Shown: one piece after another, positions 13,906 to 28,394 of the stretch | Layout of the letters: every line of letters starts with the position of its first letter | Position numbering within the stretch: the first letter of the stretch is position 1 | NCBI GenBank assembly: GCA_034336665.1 | Contig: JAPFBE010000002.1 | Coordinates: 6,308,146-6,372,145, forward strand | Source: Luscinia megarhynchos | Taxonomy: Eukaryota > Chordata > Aves > Passeriformes > Turdidae | Direction: 5' to 3' | DNA: 64,000 bases | Notes under the pieces: generated by a model | Told to the model about the DNA's origin: nothing | Seen by the model: the letters and a program-made list of their open reading frames with translations, nothing else | Databases searched by the model: none | Program-made: the position numbers and the translations under genes

Positions 13906-15759
13906 TTTTTGTTTGCATAATAGGTTAATTACAACATTTAACTTTTGTAAATGAACATCAGGGTAAAATGTCTAATAAAATAGCTGTCATAGAGCCTAAT
14001 CATGCATAACTATTTGAAAACATGCCCAGCAGGCAAATCCCAAATTATGAAAAAAAAATTAAATCTGTCAGCATTTAGTTTTTATGATATGTTGTGATAT
14101 GATCAACCTACCAAGTGTACAATGTAATTATAATATCCAGACTCATCCAACAATGTCTGCTTATTTCAAAACTGCACAGGTCTATATTTGCAAATGGTTG
14201 TAGATGGTAGGAGTTCCAAATAGGCTGCTCCAACAGACATTTTAGTATATGCACATGTATCAGAAATTTATGTACAGCATACGGTGTAGAGACAAGGACA
14301 TTGAAATATCTGAAAGCACTGACTTGACAGAGGCACTTAAAATATCTGGTTCTCACAGATACTTAGTCTGCTCATTATATGCATTTATTGTGGTTGAGCT
14401 ATTTGCTGTCTAAATCTATGCTGAATTTTCTATCAGAAATAAGTACTGATAGTGGTATCACTGAAGTGACATGACTTGATTCAATGCAAAGCGACACGAC
14501 CTGAGGTGATTGGAAGTACGCAGTGCTCATGTGAGCCTTGATATGACATGGATAGAAGAGGATGCACAAAATTTCTTGCAGTATCTTTGTAAACAAGGTG
14601 CTGCTGGTCAAATCTGAACCAGTCCTGAAAAACTACAACAAAAATTTGCAAAATAAAAAGGCTATGTTTCTTATAGAGCTGCGACAAAGCAAATAAAGAA
14701 GGGGCATCATTCCCAGGCCTCTCACACCAAAATAATGGAGACATGAATAATGAAGAACACATCAGGGCACAGGCTAAGAGTGAGCAGACACCATCCTAGC
14801 CACTTTAATTTCTGCTCTATTAGTGACAGATAGAAAAGAGAGGCAAGGAATCTAGCAGAAAGGGATCATCATTGGGTCTAATCCTACAGGATAAACTAAA
14901 TTGAAGGTGTCAGCATATATGACGCTGGGTCTTTTATGTTTACAAAAAGAAAGAGTGAATATACTTAAATATATTTAATATCTTTAAATGAAAATAATTA
15001 CAAAATGAAGATGACTGACTGTTTTAGCAGCAGGTCAGTACTTACAAAGTAACCCTAGGCTTTCATCTTGTTAGTTCCTGACTGCCCACATTTGTAGCTT
15101 TTAAGTTTGAAATGTCCCAGATCTATTTAAGCTGGCACACACTGAACAAGATTTCAGTTAAACAGAGGCATCTTGGTTTTGTCTGATTTACTTGGTTTTG
15201 TCTAATTTTTTCTAAGTTACTTTTGTGCTTACATAGTCTTTAAAAGATCTAAAACTGTTTATTTCATGCATGACGCCTATGTGCTGTAAAAAAAAATCTA
15301 AAATTAAATTTGGAATCTCTAATAATCATAAACTGCCTTAGTACTTATAAAAGAGGAATGAGTACTGAAAAAGTTATCTGCATTCTCTAGTTTTCTGAAG
15401 TAGCTCCCATGTGTTTCAAGAATTAAAGCAAAAAAGCACCTTCTAAACTTTTTGAAAGGGGCTGCAACACAGTTCATTCCACGATTAGTTTCTTGGTTCC
15501 AGTGTTTGTCTATTTTAGAATGATTTATCTGGCTTCTGAAAGATGCTTTCCCTACAAAAGAAAAATGGTTACTTCAGGGTTCCCTTGCTGCTAAAAAATC
15601 GGACTCTTATCAAAAGGAAATTGCCATCTGTCTTTTTGGATAACAGCCCAGCACTCAGGTCTCAGTGATCTCTGTAGAAAGTGTGTCAACCGTGAGACAC
15701 ACCAAATTAATCTCCTTAATCTAAAACATTTATTTGCCTTTAATTTGAATTTGTGAATG

Positions 15760-15791
15760 GCATGTGCACATGCAAATATGACCATTTGCAT
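15760..15791. promoter_or_regulatory. Palindrome overlapping an inverted pair of POU octamers
   Basis: GCATGTGCACATGC (15760-15773) is a perfect 14-bp palindrome. It overlaps ATGCAAAT (15770-15777), which is followed after six bases by its reverse complement ATTTGCAT (15784-15791). All are exact in the sequence. Octamers are POU-protein binding sites; whether this one is bound is unknown. Confidence 0.4.
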
Positions 15792-18700
15792 ATATAAATG
15801 TTAAAAATGCAATGAGAGGTCACACCATGTTAATATGACACTTCATGTTAAGTATTTCTGAAAGTCTTGTTCTACAATATGATATGCAGTCCTAGTATGT
15901 ATGCCTGGAACTGTTTATTCAAATATTCATATTAAAAAACACACTTCGAGGTACAGACCTTGTCTTTTGCCCTTTGAAGAATAAATCCTACTTAATACTT
16001 AGGGACACATTGTTAACTGAGAATATACATAAAGCTTCTTTTAAAATTCTGTGTCAGCAGCTCTGCAAAGATCCTAATTTTTGAAGCTGGAAATACATCT
16101 GGATACTTTGGTTTATTTGTAATGTAATAGCATCACCAAATAGTTTTGCTTTCATGTAAGATAAGTGCTTACCTTGAATTTTTGTTGACTGGAATGTGAA
16201 CAAGATCAGATCTAGAAGTGTAACTATGTGGAATATTTTTCTTTTTCACACTTTCAGTTCTAAACTGGGCCTTACTCAATGCACTGATATATGATACAAA
16301 GTTGAAGGACACTACACATGGCTCCTGAGTGCAGTAGGAAGATTGCTGTCAAAGATACAAGTCAGTCCAAAATCTGAATGTGGTTCTTAATGCAGGTATC
16401 TAAAAAGCTGGAAGGATTTAATTCTCTGTGTTTACATCAGTTCACCCCAAAGTCAAAATGACAAAAACACCATAATTGATATAATGTGTTTGAGAAATGG
16501 TCTGTTTTCCAGCTTTTGTGGATAATACACGAGATACAAAATTATTTGAGACACTGATTTTTAATTAGACATTTGAGTTTTGCCAAAATCTCAGTATATA
16601 AAATGAGATTTGAGAAGTATGAATAAAGTTTGAGAAAATATTCAGTTTGAAAACCTTGACTTCAAACAACATATCCAATGAAATAAATATGAGATATGAA
16701 TGATAGCCACTGAAACAAATAAGCTGAGCCAAAGTCCACAAAAGGGAAGAAAGCATGCAAAGAAGGATGCTGGGGGATCCCTCAGCAGGATACTGTTAAT
16801 ATTTTCCATGGGCACTCTTTTTTCCTTTTAGTGCAGTTCTGAACGCCCAATAGTGGACTGGAAGTGTGATCTTGTTTGACTCTTTTCTGTCTGCCAATGG
16901 GAAGGTTACTGCTGCTACTCCTTTTCTAAAGATAGAGTAATAAACACCTCTGAGCCTCCCTGCACAACCACTACGTGAGCATATTGCATCTCAGATGGCA
17001 GCAGCCCTCTGCCACATTCATACTTGCATAGCTTATTTTGAGGATAGACATACTGGAAGACACTAGATAGCACTGATTGACTGCTGCAATTTAAAGCCCT
17101 GTTTACAATACATGCATACACCCAGCGTTGTGTTTTTCACCAGCACTCCTGCTCTGTTGGTAAAGCTACATGTAAATTGGTAATAGCTGTGTATTTTGCT
17201 TGCCAAAAATTGTGCCCTCAATAGAAGTGAAAAGGCAGAAGGGTTAATATGCAGCCACATATCTAACATATCTTACATTTGCAGCCACATGTGTAACCTT
17301 TCCACAGAGAATGTTCTCTCCTCCCAGGCCCTTCTGTCCCATTTGCTGTCATCAAGAAATCTGCTCCCAAAAATGAGGTGGGAAGTCCTGCCCCAGAAGC
17401 AGCACATGCCTGCAGTGTGAAGCTGGGCTGTGCTCAGCATGAGCTGGGCAATTCCAGATTTATTTCAGTTAATGTTCTTCTAAGAGGTATAGAGAATGTT
17501 TTAAATGTACCAACTGCCTTGAAAGCTTTTTTAATTTGTTTGGTTAGCTTTTGGTTTTTGTTTGGATTTTTTTTTCTTTGTTTTCATAATCCACCCACAT
17601 CTCACCTTTCATGTGATTCCTCCATGGGTTTTTCCTTTTTGGAACAGGTATAATTTTTTTGGTGTGATAGAACCCCTTTCTGCTTTTACCTATATGACCC
17701 CTTTTCTCTGATCTCTTATCTACAGTACCAGCTACTTTGCTCATGTCACTCTGAATCTGGTCACAATAGGTTTTCTGCATGGGAGTTCACACTGAACTGC
17801 AAAAGAAGCAGTAAATCTACTGTATCTGTAATGCTGCCATATTAATTCCTAATCAATTTCAAAGCCATATTTGAAACTCATATATTTCACCTCAGCAAAA
17901 TCAAAATAACGTCAAGTTGCCAACAGCAAATGAAACTTGAAAATATAATTAAAACCATATGGGCTAGGAATGTATTGTTTCTGAGGTCTTTGCAATTGTC
18001 ACTGTGCTAGGCACTATAAATTGATGGCAAGAGGGTATATGAAACTGAGATCCTCTTATAACAAAAGCATAGCCCCATATTGCTTGAGGTAACAGAAGAA
18101 CTCTCAGATGAATGTGAGTGATGACTGCAAGTATAAACTGCATATTTTTTTTCTGCCAAAGATCAGTCCCAAATTTGTTAAAATCTGATGCTAAAATCCT
18201 GCAAAAACTGCTTAGTTAGTCTGCATGTAATCCTAATGCAGTCCTGGGTAAATTTGAGAGTTTGTGCTAGTGTGTTCTTGTGACTGTCATTTTTCTATTT
18301 CATACATAAAGTTGTGGTGTGACCTTATACATTACATAAAATCATTACATAAAATCACACACCAATATTAACTTATGTGTATGGCAATATTACTGTATTT
18401 TAAACAAAAGACAGCAAAGTTTAGCTCCTATCATCCTCTCCTTTTTTTTTTTTGCTTGGAGACAGAATGTCAAAAATAATGCCTTTGTTATTACTCAATA
18501 TCTGCTACTGGCTGGATGCATAGCCTAGGGAAAGTCTAATTACCATTTACAATAAATAATTTCCTCTATATTTATTATCAATGGAAATCTACTCATAGAC
18601 ATTCAGCCAAGGAATTCTGCTATACAGGCAAAAATATGTACTATCTTTCAACAGCAGCTCAGCTTACAACCTGAATGTCTGTAGCTTTTTCATTAAATTC

Positions 18701-19320
18701 ATTATTGCCTTATTGTACCTAGACTCTTGTTCTTCCATAAGGCACTGTCAATAGACAGACAGATGAATTTCTTCATGTTCTAAGTATTTTCTACTTTTAT
18801 CTGTTGACCAGATTCACAAAATATTTATGGGCCCTGTAGCAATTCTTGTGCTTTACAAAACAAGGGATTATTTTCGTGCTAAAAATAACATAAGTTCCAA
18901 GTTCTTGGTCTGATTGTGATTTCTCTCTACCAGAATATAAATCTGATCTAATTTTAATGAGGTCAGCAGAGTTGCAGTTAGTTAAAACGGAGAAACTACT
19001 ATCAGAATCAGTCCCCTCAATTTCTTATGGGATTCAAATCTGCAATAAGAGGGAGGGGGAATGATTCTTTAGCTTGAAATACTAGAGTTAGCTAATTGCA
19101 TGATATTTTATTTAAATCAAATAGTCTCACAAAACGCCTGGGGTTTTTTTTGTTATGTTGGTTTGGTTTTGGTTTTAGTTTTTTTTGCATTTACACCTCT
19201 GTAAACTAGAGAAGCATTAAAGTCAGAAGTCAAAACCTTGACACCTGCAGCTGTAAAACGAATGGATTTTTCTGTTTGTGGACTGAAAAATTTCCCTGAA
19301 ACACCCTATTCAACCCCTTA

Positions 19321-19347
19321 AAAACAAACAAACAAACAAACAAAAAA
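19321..19347 (+). repeat. (AAAC)n microsatellite
   Basis: About five CAAA units followed by an A run. A T/G-rich counterpart (GGTTTTGG-type) lies about 150 bp upstream at 19141-19188. Confidence 0.93.
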
Positions 19348-22300
19348 CCCCAGTAACAAAACACAGTCCAGGAAGACCTGGAGTGGAAAAAAAATTGAAA
19401 ATAAATAAATTTCAGGTCCCTTGAAACATTCAGTTCAGGCCAAAACAGTTTCTTGAAAGGAAATATAAAATGGATCACCCTCACAGATGGGTGCTATATA
19501 AATTGAGTGGAAATGCTTAACTTCAAAAAATCATTCTTTATGTGCCTTTTCTTAATCTCATCCATTTTGAGTTGGGAGGAACATATACATCTACCTAACT
19601 ATTTTCCAAAATATACCTTTGGAAATGGTGAAATATGCAAACCTCTTTGCAGTCACTGGTAGTAGAGGGTGCTACTGGTAATTGTGTCAGTAAAAGGGAT
19701 GAGTCAAGGGACAGAAATGCTTTTGCAGACAACCTAGTCAGACAGTGCTGCCGTTCTAATGCACCTCCAACATGTCAGAAAATGAGATGAACTCCCCCTG
19801 AGTGCAATTAAGGCAGAACTCCTTCACTATCACATTTGTAATACTTGTGCAGGCAATAAAACAAATTCTAGCTCTAAAATATGAGGTATGTGCTGTTTGC
19901 TTCCCAAACTTAAATCTTAATATATTCCCTTGTAAAAGAAATTTCACAGAAGGCACTCATATCAGAAACCATGTCAGGGGAAGAAAGTTGAGCAGAAAAA
20001 GGATGGCCTAGTTTTAAGTTTGGATTAACTGAGCACAAAACAAGGGTGCAGTTATTCTGTGTTGAATTGGGTCCTCTTTCAACAATGGGAACCGGGAGGC
20101 AGGTAACAATCCTACTTTCACTTCAGAGAGACAGACAAGGCTACGACCTGCAGAAGACCTGGTGATCATCAGCCAGCTCAAGCCCAATAGTCTAAACTAA
20201 ACCAGAAATTGCTACTTTTGCATGGGTCAAGGAACCAGTTCTTTAGTTATAGCAGCAAGAAAGCAACCTGAGTGTGCTGAAAAGGGATTTATTTTCTTTT
20301 TCCTGAAGTCTATGAGAGGGCTGAGCATTGCAAGCTGAGGTTGCTAAGACATCTGAAGCAAGATCTTCATGAAGAGAGGGACAAAGGCCCATTTGCCACG
20401 TTCACATATACTCAAGGCTTCCCTGGCATTTCCAGTAGTGAATCCCATACCTTATAGGGAATATCTGAAGGCTACTTTTCCCCACTGCTCTGACAAAGGC
20501 CTAATTTAAAACAGATTTACCTGATATACAGCTAGAACACCAAAATATTTTCTTTGATTTCGAGAAAATTACATTCTTCATTCAAATCAATGCCCATGAA
20601 ACGCTCTCTCTCTTTGTTCCTAATATTAATCCAAAAATAAAGTTGCTCATAAGAGCCTTCAATGCAACAGGTGGAGTCCCACAGAGGTCGGTGTAATTAC
20701 ACCAGTTTAGACCAATGCAGAATTGAGTGTACTGATGCTGGCATGTGAAAAATAAATCAGAAACTTTATGGATATTAAAAAACAGTGTTAAAACAGGGTG
20801 TTTTATACAGTAATTATAAGGTTATTTCTCAGTAATTCAATCTACCAAGGGCAAAAATATATCTTTTATTGCTGCCTATGAAGGTAATAATTCTCCCTGG
20901 CATCTGTAAAACCAACAATAGCTTTTCATTGATTTTGCTTAAAAGGAAAGTTCAGGGTTAGAGAAATAAGTATTTCATGTGGAAACAAGAAAAACTTTCC
21001 AAAGCATATGTGATGGAAATAATAATAATAATTATGTTTGAGAAGGAAGGAAATCTTGTGATTAGGGTCACTGGGTAGAGATCTAAAAACCTCACCAGGG
21101 GTCCAATTCTTCCATGTATTTCCATTTCTTTAATTTCCTGTCTGAAAAAATAAAATAAATAATAAAATTCTCTTTCTTTCTCATTGTTTGCTTGTTTTCT
21201 CATTAGATAATACATCTGTAAACCCATCAAGACTGGATTACATATGCACATGCCCCAAACTATAGCAAGATTAAAGATAAAACAGATTTTCTTATTCCAG
21301 GTTAAATCTGCATATGGAATACATTTTTTTTCTGTTTACTGCATAGTATGCATTGATTTATATATTTACCTAGTATTTTTAGCCACTGCCATAATATATA
21401 TCCAGATAATATTAATGGAGGCCAAAAAATTCCTCTGAGGTACAGAAATGAATGAACATCTAAGTCACTAAAAAGCTGTTCACAAAATGTAAATTCTTAG
21501 CTAAGATGCAGGCAAATCGTAAAAACAACTACAAAAAGCTATTTCAAAGTGAAGACTGACTTTACACAGGGAAATGGTAAATCCAGCAGAGAATTCTACA
21601 TAAGTCTGGATTTGCTTCTCTTTATAAGAGATGTTGGTTTACATTATCAGAGCACCCTGCATAAAAGAAAGCCTTGTCTTAGCTCTGAAGCTGTGATCTG
21701 ATAACATATATATTATTTAGGAAACACTAATTTTATCATTAATGTTCTAGACACTTTTCATAAGATAAACCAATTATGAAGCTTAATACTGCAGCTGTGG
21801 GGAAATTCCCAATGCATCTTAGCATTCCTTCTGGCTTTCTACTTATTCACACCCTTGTAAAAAATGTCACATATGATACCTTTTTTTATCAAGTCCAATT
21901 TTAAAATAAATAACAGTAACTCAAATAATGCTAATGTGAACTCCTTGTATAAATTATCTTCACCTGTAGCTGTTAAACATAGCAAAATCAGGGAAGAAAA
22001 CTGCGTGTCGCACTAGGAGAGCTGTACTAGAGAGTACTACTGGTCCCTTGCTCATGATCAGCACTAACCAGCCCCCAGCTGGTGGAGAGAGATGAGTGGC
22101 CATGGATGCAAGGTCTCACTGACTCCTCGGTGCAAGTGGCTGCTGTGGAAAGAAGGGTTGATGACACCGAGAGCAGCACCATGGAGCTCTTGTCCTGCAG
22201 CTCATTTGGGACACAGATGGTTTTGCCTTCAGCTGGAGCTTTCCCCATGGCAGGCAGCACTCTAAATCACTGGAAGTGTTGCGGGGATGGCTCTTGTCCC

Positions 22301-25011
22301 AGGAGGGATGGCCCTAATTGGCCTGATTTGTTTCTTGCTCGAGTTTCGGTTTTGGTAGGGTTCTCTGTGCGTGTTCTGAGCAGATACTACCATCTGCAAT
22401 CCTACACACCTAAAGGGTACTCTCACTGCCCAAGATCTAGTTTTGCTTCCTTGCTACAACTTGTTCTTTCCTCAGGGAAAGAAGTTTGGGAGTCAATAGA
22501 AACTATATCCTACTGCATGCTATCCCACAGTCTGAGTACAGAATGGCTTTGAATCTCCAAAATATATTACTTAGTCATGATCAAAACTGGAGACACTGCC
22601 TTACTCAGTGGAACTCAGCAGATGGTGTAAGGGCAACTGATGTTAAGAATCTTCTCTCCCACTTGAGATTAATGTCTAGTGCTTACTATCTATTCTTTTA
22701 AAATGTCCTGCATTGGATGTGCCAAAATAAAGGCGGTGAGAAAAATGTTCATAATAAAATTATTCTTGGACGGCCCTACACCTCAAAAGGAAGGTAAAAG
22801 TTTGGAAAAACCTGGCAGAGCTGGAGGCCTGATCTTTGCTTACACCAATGTAAGAAATGTAAAAGCCAAACACTAATGCTATAAATTTGGACACTTAAAG
22901 TAAAAATACATGGACAAATAATCAAATTACAAAATTACAGAACAAAAATGTGGTAATAAAAAGAAAGCACTGCCATGGCAATGTGGTACATGGAACACCT
23001 GTATTTGCCAAACCTGTATGAAAAACCTCCCTGAAGTCAAATTATGAAAGAAAACAAGCATAAAAGGAAAAAAAAAAGGAATATAAAAATGAAAAAGAAA
23101 ACAATCACAGGTGAGTTGGTTGCCTTCAATATGCTTTTCAGACACCTGGAAATCCATGACTCTGAGTGTGTGTGCATGCTGTATATATAGAAATATATGC
23201 TGTGTATAAGAAATATGCAAGAGAAAATGCATGAAACAGAGGATTGCTCCATACATTTTAATGAACAAATAGCAGCCTACTATGGACTACCCACTGAGGT
23301 GATAGGCTATGTCAAAACAAAGCCAAGAAATATGCCATATATACATTTTGGAATGTTCTCATTGTCTAAACAGAACACTATTAAAAAATGTGTACAGAGA
23401 TTAATCTCACCAAAGATAAAAAAAATAAATAAAAGTCTTTAATTTTACTTATGGAAGCAAAGCACTGTTGAGGTAATAAAAGAAATAACTAATTCTAACA
23501 TATCAACACAAGAGTTCTGAAACATAAAAATTAGAGTCTCAAGAATGACTATTGAAATAATTATATTAAATCAGACACATGACATACAACACATCATAAA
23601 TCCACTAAACTCTAGATTAGCAATAGAAGAGAGAAGACTATAGGTAAATCAAAACACTTATGTATTGCTGTCATCTTTTCTGCATCTCATGAAGCCTGTA
23701 CAGCAGTCCTGCTGTGCAGAAGATCTAGGAGGAGAGATGATAGGCATATATAAGTCACTGCATGAGAGATGAGACTTTAATCTACTTGTGACGATCTTCA
23801 AAACACGCAGTCTTTTTGACTAGTGTTCTTTTTAGTTTACAAAATAGTGTCACAACTATTCTGATACAACTTACATTAGTTTAGGAGAATAAGACTTGCA
23901 GTAATGCTCCTCCCAAGCCCATATTCTGACACAAAACTGTAATAGCCTGTGCCATAATACAGTGAGCCCATGCTGCAGCCACACTTTTGTCTTCCTGTCT
24001 GTTTGGAGAATACACAAATACTTACAATTTGACACTGGTTTCAAAGCTTCATCATCTCCATGGGAAGCAGATGGTCTTGGGCTAATCCAGACATTACAAG
24101 AGAAGACCCTTTCCTGAGCTGTCTTCCAGTGAAGACACTTTTTTTCACTGACCATGGGAGGCATCTAAACATATATCTAGGTGGCTTGGTTGGGTGGCAT
24201 GTACCAAAGGCAAGCAACAAAGGCATGCAGCTTGTATAAGGACACATTGCCAATGGAGTTTTGCAGCTTTCCTAGTTTTTGGGCACACTGCACACCAAAT
24301 CCCACTGCCTGTCTTTGGCTATGTGTATGCATTACTTAGTGACTTAGATTTGAGTAGAGAAAGGTAAGAAACCTGCATTAAGGGCCTGCCTCTGAATGCC
24401 AGCTATATGGGACTGTACAGTCTAGGTCCCAAATGACATGTTTAAGTGAAGTGATCATTAAGTTAAGTGACAGCATAACTATCTCTGCATCTAAAGCAAA
24501 ATGATAGACTCATGACCTTCCAGCTCTTATCTTTGGGAACCTGTGACAAGTCTCTGAGCATGTAAACTGACTTGTAGTAATGAAAGTAAACTGTAAAGAG
24601 CAGCAATGTAGAAATGCTTGGCCAGGCTACAAAAACGATTGGCTGTGCTAACATGGTATTTCCCCTTCTCCCTTGTTTTAATTCACTCTAGTTATCCTGA
24701 GTACAGCAATAAGGAACATGGACCTCTGTCGCACCTTCAGTACTGCTGCACCATTCTGCATCACACAGGGAAAGCCCAAGAGCCAAGGTACAGAAAACAT
24801 GCTGTTCTGCTTAAATTATTCTTTCCTTTAACCACATGCTCACTTCTCATGGACAATAAAGGTGCTGTCCCAAAAGTAATCCATTTATAAGGAAAGTGTT
24901 AGTAATTTTAACAAAATATTAACTGTTTTAAACAAAAGAGTTCACCAACTTCTAGCAAAATAATTAAAAATTGACCCTTAGATTATTCCTTAGTCATTAT
25001 TCTTCACTGAG

Positions 25012-25579
25012 TGTCCCTGGCTGGTTGTGATCCTGTCTGTGAGTTTTGTGTGGGGTGAAGTTAATTTTCTTCCCAGTAGATAGCGTGGGATTGTGTTTTG
25101 GATTTGTGCTGAAAACAGTGTTGATAACAGAGGGATGTTTTAGTTTTTGCTGAGTAGTGCTTGCACAGAGCCAAGGCCCTTCTGTATCTCACACTGCCTC
25201 ACCAGGGAGGACACTGGGGGTGCAAAAGAAGTTGGGGAGGCACAGCTGGGACTGACCAGAGGGATATGCCAGTACCCTATGGCATCATGCTCAGCAATAA
25301 AAGATGAAGAATGAAGAAGAGGGGATATGTTTGCCTTCCCAAGTCACTGTTACATGTGATGGAGCCCAGCTTTCCTGGGGGTGGCTGAGCACCTCCCTGT
25401 CCACAGAAAGTGGTGAAATAATTTATTTTCCTTTGCTTGCTTACATCTTTTGCTTTATCTATTAAAGTGTCTTTTATTTCAGTCCACAAGCTTTTTCACC
25501 TTTCCTTTTCATTTATTTCCCCCATTCCACTGTGGGGCTTGAGTGGGTGGCTATGTAGCACTGGGGTTAAATCACAACA
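25012..25579 (+). mobile_element. Degenerate avian ERV LTR (about 570 bp)
   Basis: The sequence starts TGTCCCTGGCTGG and ends GGTTAAATCACAACA. In order it carries features I remember from a bird LTR family: GGATTTGTGCTGAAAACAG, TTGATAACAGAGGGATG, a TGAC(C)AGAGGGATATGCCAG block, ATGGCATCATGCTCAG followed by an AATAAAAG stretch where the promoter TATA would be, GTGATGGAGCCCAGCTTTCC, and TATTAAAGTGTCTTTTATTTC. Flanking bases show no clean duplication, consistent with age. No internal retroviral coding sequence is next to it. Assignment is by remembered similarity; the exact family name is not given. Confidence 0.75.
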
Positions 25580-26474
25580 TCCTGTTTTTTCCAACTGTTG
25601 TGCTGTGCAAAACTACACTGCAAAGTCACAAAAAGTCCTGATGTGCACACCATCTAACTCACTTTGCCATTGCTATTAAATTTTACTTATGAATAAATTA
25701 AAAAAAATAAATAAATATATACTTTTAAAGAAGGGTCAATAATTTCTCTGTGAGTTCATTAAATGCTCAAAAACAAACCAACAAAATAATTCATATAAAT
25801 CAGCTGATGAAGATCAAATCACATTCCATTTCAGAGAGATTACAAAATAATCCTACAATCTTTTGAATGCTGCTTTAAGGTAGACTCCTTTCAAAAACTT
25901 TAGAAACTAGCATTTGAACCATAACAGCCTGTAGAAAATTGTAAATGGCTTATTTTAGACAGAAACCACTTCTAAACATCTAAACATCACTTCTAAAACC
26001 AGGGTTCATGTACTGACCAGCAATCAAAAGGGTGAATCAACTGAGTAACACAGTGGAAGTTTTCCCCTAAGGTTTCAGCTTTTCTTAGAGGATTAAGGTT
26101 CAGAAACTCAATTTTTCAACTAATATATTATCTATAAAGGGTGGTCTCTTGCTAGTTAGCTCATCATCTTGCCAAATCCTAGCACTTTAAAGTACATCTA
26201 TTTGATAGCTAGAAATTATTGGCCAGAAAAGAAGACAAAACAACATCCACCTGCAATTAATCAAAAAGGGGAATTTTTTCCCCATCATTACTTTCTTTCG
26301 AAAAAAAAAGATTCAAATACTCTATATTAGAAAAAGAATTTGCTTTATAGTACTGTTGTGAAAAATCCATTAATCAAACTGAAAGGTAAAGAAATTGCAT
26401 TTTTACTTTTGTAATGTTTTAATACGAGATTCTTCTATTAAGAAACACAGCTATTTCTCAGAGACTGATCCTTC

Positions 26475-26650
26475 CTTAGGAACTCAGAAAATCTTGGTCC
26501 TAGTTCTGTGCCTGTCAGGGTCTCTAAGTGACCTTGGACAAGCTAGTTAATCTCTTACTAACTCGTTTCTCCATCTGTAAACTGGAGACAATCGTAATTC
26601 CTTTGTCTTGCTTTGTCTGCTAAGACAACCTGTTTAGGAATAGGAAATGT
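26475..26650 (+). repeat. MIR-like SINE relic
   Basis: Contains the hallmark order of MIR core elements: AAGTGACCTTGGACAAG, TTAATCTCTTACTAACTCG, TTTCTCCATCTGTAAACTGG and AGACAATCGTAATTCC. MIR/CORE-SINE copies are ancient and survive at low density in bird genomes (established knowledge). Boundaries are approximate. Confidence 0.72.
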
Positions 26651-28394
26651 TACCAACTCATACTTCATGCAGCCCAGTGGCCTCAGCTTGTCCTAGGTCC
26701 TTTCCTAACATCCACTACTACTCTGCACCTTTTTTATCAATTTCATCTTTGTTTTGCAAGAGCAGAGGGAGCTCTGAACTGCTGTAGGATGGTAAAAGTG
26801 AACACAGCCAGTCAGGTGCTAGCTGGTGCTTACATCTGTGGCACACTGGGCACTTGTCTGCTGTACTTGCTTGTTCTGCTGCTGTGTCATTAATTCTGGC
26901 CGGCAGTAGGAGGAAAAAACCTTAAAATAATTGCTATGAACATAATTTGCATTTATAAGATCACACAATAAAGGTTATGCTGAGGTTTCCTGTAGATATG
27001 TAGAGCAAAAGCAGTAAAGTCCTGGCTCTCCACAGTTACTGGCAGTGCTCAACTGCTTCCTGCAGGCTAGAACCAGGAATGAGCACTGTTTTCAATACTT
27101 ATATAATGCTTTTATATCTCCTATATTTAGATATTGGTTTTAGTTTCACTAACTGCTCCTACAGCCAACTTCTAGAATTGAATTAATTCCTAACAGCCAC
27201 AGGGAGCATGTGGACTCAGTCTGTGGGGCCCCATGGGATGCAGCATACAATACTCCTCATACTCAGTTTGGCAGCCTGGTGAGATTTACCTTCCACCACT
27301 TAACAGTGGCAGACAGGACAACCACAGCCCCTTTGTGCCATTCACATGCACACTTCTCATTTCAGCATCCCATCCAGAAGCTTTTCCATTTTGAAGAAGA
27401 TGGCCCCAAGTTGACCATGACATCGATAATTAATGTACTCTAGTACCTTCAGGCAACTTCTCCACAAACTTAGATGTTTTTGTCCCTTTCATAGTAAGGG
27501 AACTGCTTTGAGACTGGCTGATCATTTTTCACACATTTAGACTGTTACATACAGAAGTGCCAATGTTCCTTCATAATACACCAGGGAGAGAGATCAGGAG
27601 ATAGAACAACTTTCATTCTTGCTTGGATGTGTTCACCCAGTGATTTGTCACTGCTACCTAGGAGAGAAAAACAAACACAAAACTGCCAAGTGTATAATCC
27701 AAGTCCCAAAGCACAGGGTGTGGAGACACTAATGCTATTTTTAAAGTCAGAATGTATCTTGTCTTGCATGCCAAATTTATTACAAATATACACTTTTCTT
27801 CTCTGGTCAAATAAGAATTGCTTGGGGGAGTAGCCTCATTCAGTAAGGCCTGCCAGTGCCAGACATTTATTTTTACCAGTCATGGAAAAAGACCAATGCT
27901 TTTGGGTCAAATCTTGCCTTACTCTATGAAAGGTTTGTTGATGTCACCTGGCAGGGAAGGCTCTGAATATGATGCTGTGCCAAGAGCTCTACTGATGTTT
28001 CTCACGTGCAGAGTGTTTAAGAGAAACTCAAGGGTGAAAACAAGTCACAGTCATAAAGTTCTAGTTGTGCTATGAAGACAAACTTCCCAACATTCACAGT
28101 CACTAAGATCAGTCTCATTTACACCACTTTCATACTATGTATTGCACTTCACCTTCTACAGAGTGGGATCTGATTAACCCTTGCATGATGTATTAAACTT
28201 AGTGTTGGATTCTGGACTAGACAAAAATATATTTAATGTTACCAGTAGAAAAAGGAAGACCAAATGTTTGCAATCACTTTGCAATGAATACTGATTAATA
28301 TTGAACATATTTAATTAATGTGCTGTCCTTTTATGAGGCCTTCATAAAAGTTAGCTATAAATGGAAGTATGAATCAAACATCGGGACACTGCAA

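Noticed and set aside
23181..23215. ATATAT-rich stretch considered as a promoter TATA region
   Set aside because: No initiator, CpG island or downstream coding exon; it looks like low-complexity intron.
25012..25579. Possible full provirus around the 25-kb LTR
   Set aside because: No second LTR, primer-binding site or gag/pol/env-like frame lies within several kb on either side.
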